Below are positions 61,315-64,000 of a stretch of DNA of 64,000 nt, piece by piece. Each line of letters begins with the position of its first letter. Position 1 is the first letter of the stretch. Origin of the DNA: Cupriavidus sp. 2SB (lineage in GTDB: Bacteria; Pseudomonadota; Gammaproteobacteria; Burkholderiales; Burkholderiaceae). The stretch covers positions 22,804 through 86,803 of the forward strand of contig NZ_SCMX01000025.1 of NCBI RefSeq assembly GCF_005503625.1. The letters run 5' to 3'. The notes under the pieces were generated by a model that saw only the letters and a list, made by a program, of their open reading frames with translations, had not been told where the DNA came from and did not search any database. The position numbers and the translations under genes were made by a program.

Positions 61315-61373
61315 GGGGAAGTTGCGCGAAGTAGATGCACGTTCCATCAGGGCCACACTCGTTTTATTCGCTT

Positions 61374-61410
61374 TTATTCCGATTTCCATAAATTATCCAA
61401 ATCGGAATAA
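61374..61410. terminator. AT-rich inverted repeat between convergent genes
   Basis: TTATTCCGATTT (61374-61385) and AAATCGGAATAA (61399-61410) are perfect 12-bp arms with a 13-bp centre. It lies between convergent genes and may end transcripts from both sides, though the T-runs are weak. Confidence 0.5.
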
Positions 61411-61452
61411 TTCCGGATAAAACGGCTGCTTTTCCTTACAGGAGCCAAGCAC

Positions 61453-62871
61453 TTACCCCGCCTCCACCACCCGCTTCACGCTCTTTGGATTGAGACGTTC
61501 CGCGTCGAGCCTGCGGAACACCAGCGCCGAGAGCAGCGTGATGATGCCCACGGTCAGGAAGGCCAGCCGATAAGCCGGTGCGGCCACGCCGAACTCGGCA
61601 GAGAACACACTCACCAGCCCGCCACCAATCGTTACGCCCAGGCCGATGGCCAGCATCTGCACCATCGAGAACAGGCTGTTGCCGCTGCCCGCATCCTCGC
61701 GGGTCAGGCCCTTGAGCGTCACGCTGTTCATCGCGGCGAACTGCATCGAGTTGGCGCCGCCGAACACGGCCAGCTGGAAGATCGACGCGGCCAGCGGCCA
61801 GCCTGGCGACATCGCTGCGAACGATGCCATCGACACACCCACGATCACGGTGTTGACCATGAGGAAGGTGTCGTAGCCGAAGCGGTTCACGAGCGGCACG
61901 ATCCAGCGTTTGGAGATGGCCCCGGCAATGGCCACCGGCAGCAGCATCAGCCCCGAGTGGAACGGCGAGTAGCCCAGTTGCAGCTGGAACAGCAGCGGCA
62001 GCAGAAACGGCACCGCGCCCGAGCCGATGCGGCAGATCAGGTTGCCGATCAGGCCCACGCTGAAATTGGGTTCGCGGAATAGCGCGAGCCGGAACAGCGG
62101 CGTCGTGTACCGGCGTGCATGGGGGATATAGAGCAGCGCGCTCGCCACGCTCACCACCATCAGCAACACCGTCCACGCATTGAACGTGCCGCGTTCCAGC
62201 GCCAGCGAGAACGTGACCATGCATAGCGATAGCAGGCCGCACCCGATCCAGTCGAACGGGGGCGCCGCGCCGGCCTCGCCCTGGGGCAGGTAGCGACGTA
62301 CTGCGAACAGTCCGACCAAACCCACCGGCACATTGATCAGGAAGATCCAGTGCCACGAGGCGCTCTGCACAAGCCAGCCGCCCAGCACCGGCCCGAAGAT
62401 CGGCCCCACTTGCCCGGCCACGGAGACAAAGGCGAGCGCGGCGATGTATTGCTCGCCCGGGATATTGCGCAGCACGGCCAACCGGCCGATGGGTAGCAGC
62501 ATCGATCCGCCGATGCCCTGCAGCACGCGTGCGATCACCAGTTGCGTCAGCGATTGCGCGCCCGCACAGAACACGGAACCGAGCACGAAAATCAGGATGG
62601 CACTGAAGTAGACGCGCCGTGTGCCGAATCGATCGGCCAGCCAGCCCGAGGCTGGCGTCAGTAGCGCCATGGTCAGCGTGTACGCCACCACCACCGGCTT
62701 CATGTCGAGCGGTTTCTCGCCCAGGCTATGTGCCATCGAGGGCAGCGCGGTGTTCAGGATGGTGGTGTCCAGCGTCTGCATGAAGAAGCCGGCAAAGACG
62801 ATCCACAGCATGGCCTTCTGGGAGAAGGCGGCGTTGTTGGATGTGGCTGGGGAAGCTGGAGCGTGCGGCAT
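61453..62871 (-). CDS. DHA2 family multidrug efflux MFS transporter (MdtD/EmrB-like)
   Basis: A 472-residue inner-membrane transporter with about fourteen helices. DHA2 motifs are LDTTILNTALPSMA in TM1, SGWLADRFGTRRVYF after TM2, RVLQGIGGSMLLPIGRL in TM4 and GPVLGGWLVQSASWHWIFLINVPVG in TM5-6. The length is close to MdtD. Start 62871 (MPHAPASPATSNN) is the first Met that fits. It diverges from a LysR gene with a perfect palindrome between them, which suggests inducible efflux. Confidence 0.9.
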   Translation of the reverse strand: MPHAPASPATSNNAAFSQKAMLWIVFAGFFMQTLDTTILNTALPSMAHSLGEKPLDMKPVVVAYTLTMALLTPASGWLADRFGTRRVYFSAILIFVLGSVFCAGAQSLTQLVIARVLQGIGGSMLLPIGRLAVLRNIPGEQYIAALAFVSVAGQVGPIFGPVLGGWLVQSASWHWIFLINVPVGLVGLFAVRRYLPQGEAGAAPPFDWIGCGLLSLCMVTFSLALERGTFNAWTVLLMVVSVASALLYIPHARRYTTPLFRLALFREPNFSVGLIGNLICRIGSGAVPFLLPLLFQLQLGYSPFHSGLMLLPVAIAGAISKRWIVPLVNRFGYDTFLMVNTVIVGVSMASFAAMSPGWPLAASIFQLAVFGGANSMQFAAMNSVTLKGLTREDAGSGNSLFSMVQMLAIGLGVTIGGGLVSVFSAEFGVAAPAYRLAFLTVGIITLLSALVFRRLDAERLNPKSVKRVVEAG

Positions 62872-62969
62872 GGGGCAGGTATCTGGACTGCGGGTCCGGG
62901 TTATCCCGGATCGATGGAAGCATGGTACGCACCCCGCACCCCATCGGGAACCCCTCTGCGATGATTGAC

Positions 62970-62992
62970 TGTCATCGGGAAATCCGATGACA
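62970..62992. promoter_or_regulatory. Palindromic operator between the efflux gene and LysR gene
   Basis: TGTCATCGG (62970-62978) and CCGATGACA (62984-62992) are perfect 9-bp arms with a 5-bp centre, ending 8 bp before the LysR start. It is a probable LysR site controlling both directions. Confidence 0.65.
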
Positions 62993-63000
62993 ATGCGCCG

Positions 63001-63858
63001 ATGCTCAATCCCGTTTGGATCCAGACGTTCGCCACGGCGGCCACTGCGCACAGTTTCACCGAGGCCGGGCGCCAGCTCGGACTCTCGCAGTCGTCAGTCA
63101 GCGACCATATCCGCCGCCTGGAACAGAGCGTCAATCGCCGGCTGTTTGTGCGCGATACGCACTCGCTCTCGCTGACGCCCGATGGCGAAGCGCTGCTCGT
63201 GCACGCCCGCCTCATCCTCGAAAGCCTGGCCCGTGCCGAGCAGCAGTTCAGCGGGCCCCGGCTGCAGGGCCGGGTGCGTCTGGGCTGTTCCGAGGATCTG
63301 GCGCAAGGCCCGCTGCCCAACGTGCTGGCGGCCTTCCGCGCCTCCCATCCCGACGTGGAACTGGAAATCACCATCGGCATGACCAGCAAGCTCTATGAAT
63401 GGATTGAAGCCGGCACGCTGGACCTGATCGTCGGCAAGCGACGCGAGGGAGAGCGGCGCGGCGTGCCGCTGTTCCGTGGCCAACTGGAGTGGCTGGCGCG
63501 GCCCGGCACCGTGGTGGATGTGGGGCAACCGTTGCCGATCATCCTCGTCAACGAGCCGAGCGTCACGCGCTCGGTGGTACTCGATACGCTGGCGGCGGCC
63601 GGCTGGCGCTGGCGCAACGTCTGCACAAGCAGCAGCCATTCGGGCTGTATCGCGGCTGCACGGGGCGGACTCGGCATCACGGTGCGTGCGCAGAACCTGA
63701 CCGGCGGCGGACTGGTTCCGCCCGTCAACGTCGACGCCCTGCCCGCCTTGCCCGACGTGGAATTCATCACACTGGCCGCACGGCGCCTGACACGCCCGGC
63801 CGAAACCCTGCTTCAGTTGATCCGCAAGAGCGACCTACGCTCGCTGCGGGTGGAGTGA
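63001..63858 (+). CDS. LysR family transcriptional regulator
   Basis: A 285-residue LysR regulator starting MLNPVWIQTFATAATAHSFT. The helix-turn-helix is EAGRQLGLSQSSVSDHIRRL, then RDTHSLSLTPDGEALL and an effector domain (GRVRLGCSEDLAQGPLPNVL, GTLDLIVGKR, AAARGGLGITVRAQNL). It diverges from the DHA2 efflux gene and is probably its regulator. A truncated repeat and an insertion sequence follow. Confidence 0.9.
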   Translation: MLNPVWIQTFATAATAHSFTEAGRQLGLSQSSVSDHIRRLEQSVNRRLFVRDTHSLSLTPDGEALLVHARLILESLARAEQQFSGPRLQGRVRLGCSEDLAQGPLPNVLAAFRASHPDVELEITIGMTSKLYEWIEAGTLDLIVGKRREGERRGVPLFRGQLEWLARPGTVVDVGQPLPIILVNEPSVTRSVVLDTLAAAGWRWRNVCTSSSHSGCIAAARGGLGITVRAQNLTGGGLVPPVNVDALPALPDVEFITLAARRLTRPAETLLQLIRKSDLRSLRVE

Positions 63859-63866
63859 TTATTTAG

Positions 63867-63887
63867 CTCCCCTCTCCCGCAACGCGG
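63867..63887. repeat. Paired-hairpin repeat, copy 6, cut by an insertion sequence
   Basis: The left arm CTCCCCTCTCCCGC and the loop up to GCGG are present, then the sequence changes to the left end of an IS481-like element. The rest of the hairpin is missing here and may lie beyond the element, outside the window. Confidence 0.7.
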
Positions 63888-64000
63888 TGTATAGCCCGGA
63901 CACATAGGTAACACCTGTTCGGAGACATGGGTAACACATCTAGACTGGCTGGCAGTGTCTTTTGGGAGACCTGCCATGCCGTGGAAGGAAGTGTCACTCA
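63888..64000 (+). mobile_element. Left end of an IS481-like insertion sequence
   Basis: The sequence starts TGTATAGCCCGGACACATAG and has two internal repeats of a GACAYRKGGTAACAC type (GACACATAGGTAACAC and GACATGGGTAACAC), a layout usual for IS481 ends. It continues through the window edge. The terminal TGT marks the probable element boundary within the repeat. Confidence 0.7.
63976..64000 (+). CDS. IS481-like transposase, first codons only
   Basis: ATG 63976 begins MPWKEVSL, which matches the characteristic N terminus (MPWKE/MPWKV) of IS481-family transposases. A GGGAG site lies upstream. Only eight codons are inside the window, so whether the gene is intact cannot be seen. Confidence 0.65.

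Noticed and set aside
63958..63975. GGGAGACCTGCC resembles the B12-box of cobalamin riboswitches
   Set aside because: It lies in the IS481-like leader directly before the transposase start, and the other conserved riboswitch segments are missing.

Overview
The window is 64 kb of high-GC DNA with dense, mostly intact genes. The gene types (Bug-type tripartite tricarboxylate binding protein, many LysR regulators, assimilatory nitrate cluster, fused branched-chain amino acid ABC permease/ATPase, phosphocholine-type phospholipase C) fit a soil or water Burkholderiaceae bacterium, probably Cupriavidus or a relative. That placement is inference from gene content; no rRNA or other phylogenetic marker is present.

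Layout. 1-8247: a GntR regulator and a PuuE-like deacetylase (minus) diverge from a tightly overlapping operon for a LivK/LivH transporter, a LivM-LivG-LivF triple fusion and a gamma-glutamyltransferase. 8560-16098: MFS and EamA transporters, SDR, GNAT and HxlR genes, a PIN-domain toxin with an unusual partner, and a hipBA module with repeated operators. 16127-24824: assimilatory nitrate/nitrite operon (transporter, NirB, NirD, flavoprotein, molybdenum nitrate reductase), preceded by NtrC-like sites, a sigma-54 promoter and a leader RNA with two AACGGC hexaloop hairpins and an intrinsic terminator, the arrangement used by ANTAR antiterminators. 24958-41256: metabolic genes (threonine dehydratase family, AlaC, siderophore-interacting protein with its PadR regulator, D-threonine aldolase family, Tat-exported phospholipase C, M14-like peptidase, hydrolases) and one chemoreceptor. 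41315-43142: a TetR gene and a secreted repeat protein linked by three near-identical 18-bp palindromes. 43349-49626: hydrolase, a second chemoreceptor without a sensor domain, and a LysR / acyl-CoA ligase / Bug protein set. 49640-59407: cobalt-chelatase-like cluster with a chlD gene whose ATPase and VWA halves are in two frames joined at an A7 slippery run, a cytoplasmic CobN and a second, exported and membrane-anchored CobN. 59859-64000: small proteins, an esterase, a DHA2 efflux pump with a LysR regulator, and the left end of an IS481-like element.

A family of about 125-bp intergenic elements made of two GC-rich hairpins (CTCCCCTCTCCC / GGGAGAGGGGAG) occurs at least five times, in both orientations and in solo form; a sixth copy is interrupted by the insertion sequence at the right edge.

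The most noteworthy points are the probable programmed -1 frameshift in chlD next to two CobN paralogues of different cellular location, the two-layer control of the nitrate operon, and the TetR-linked secreted repeat protein.
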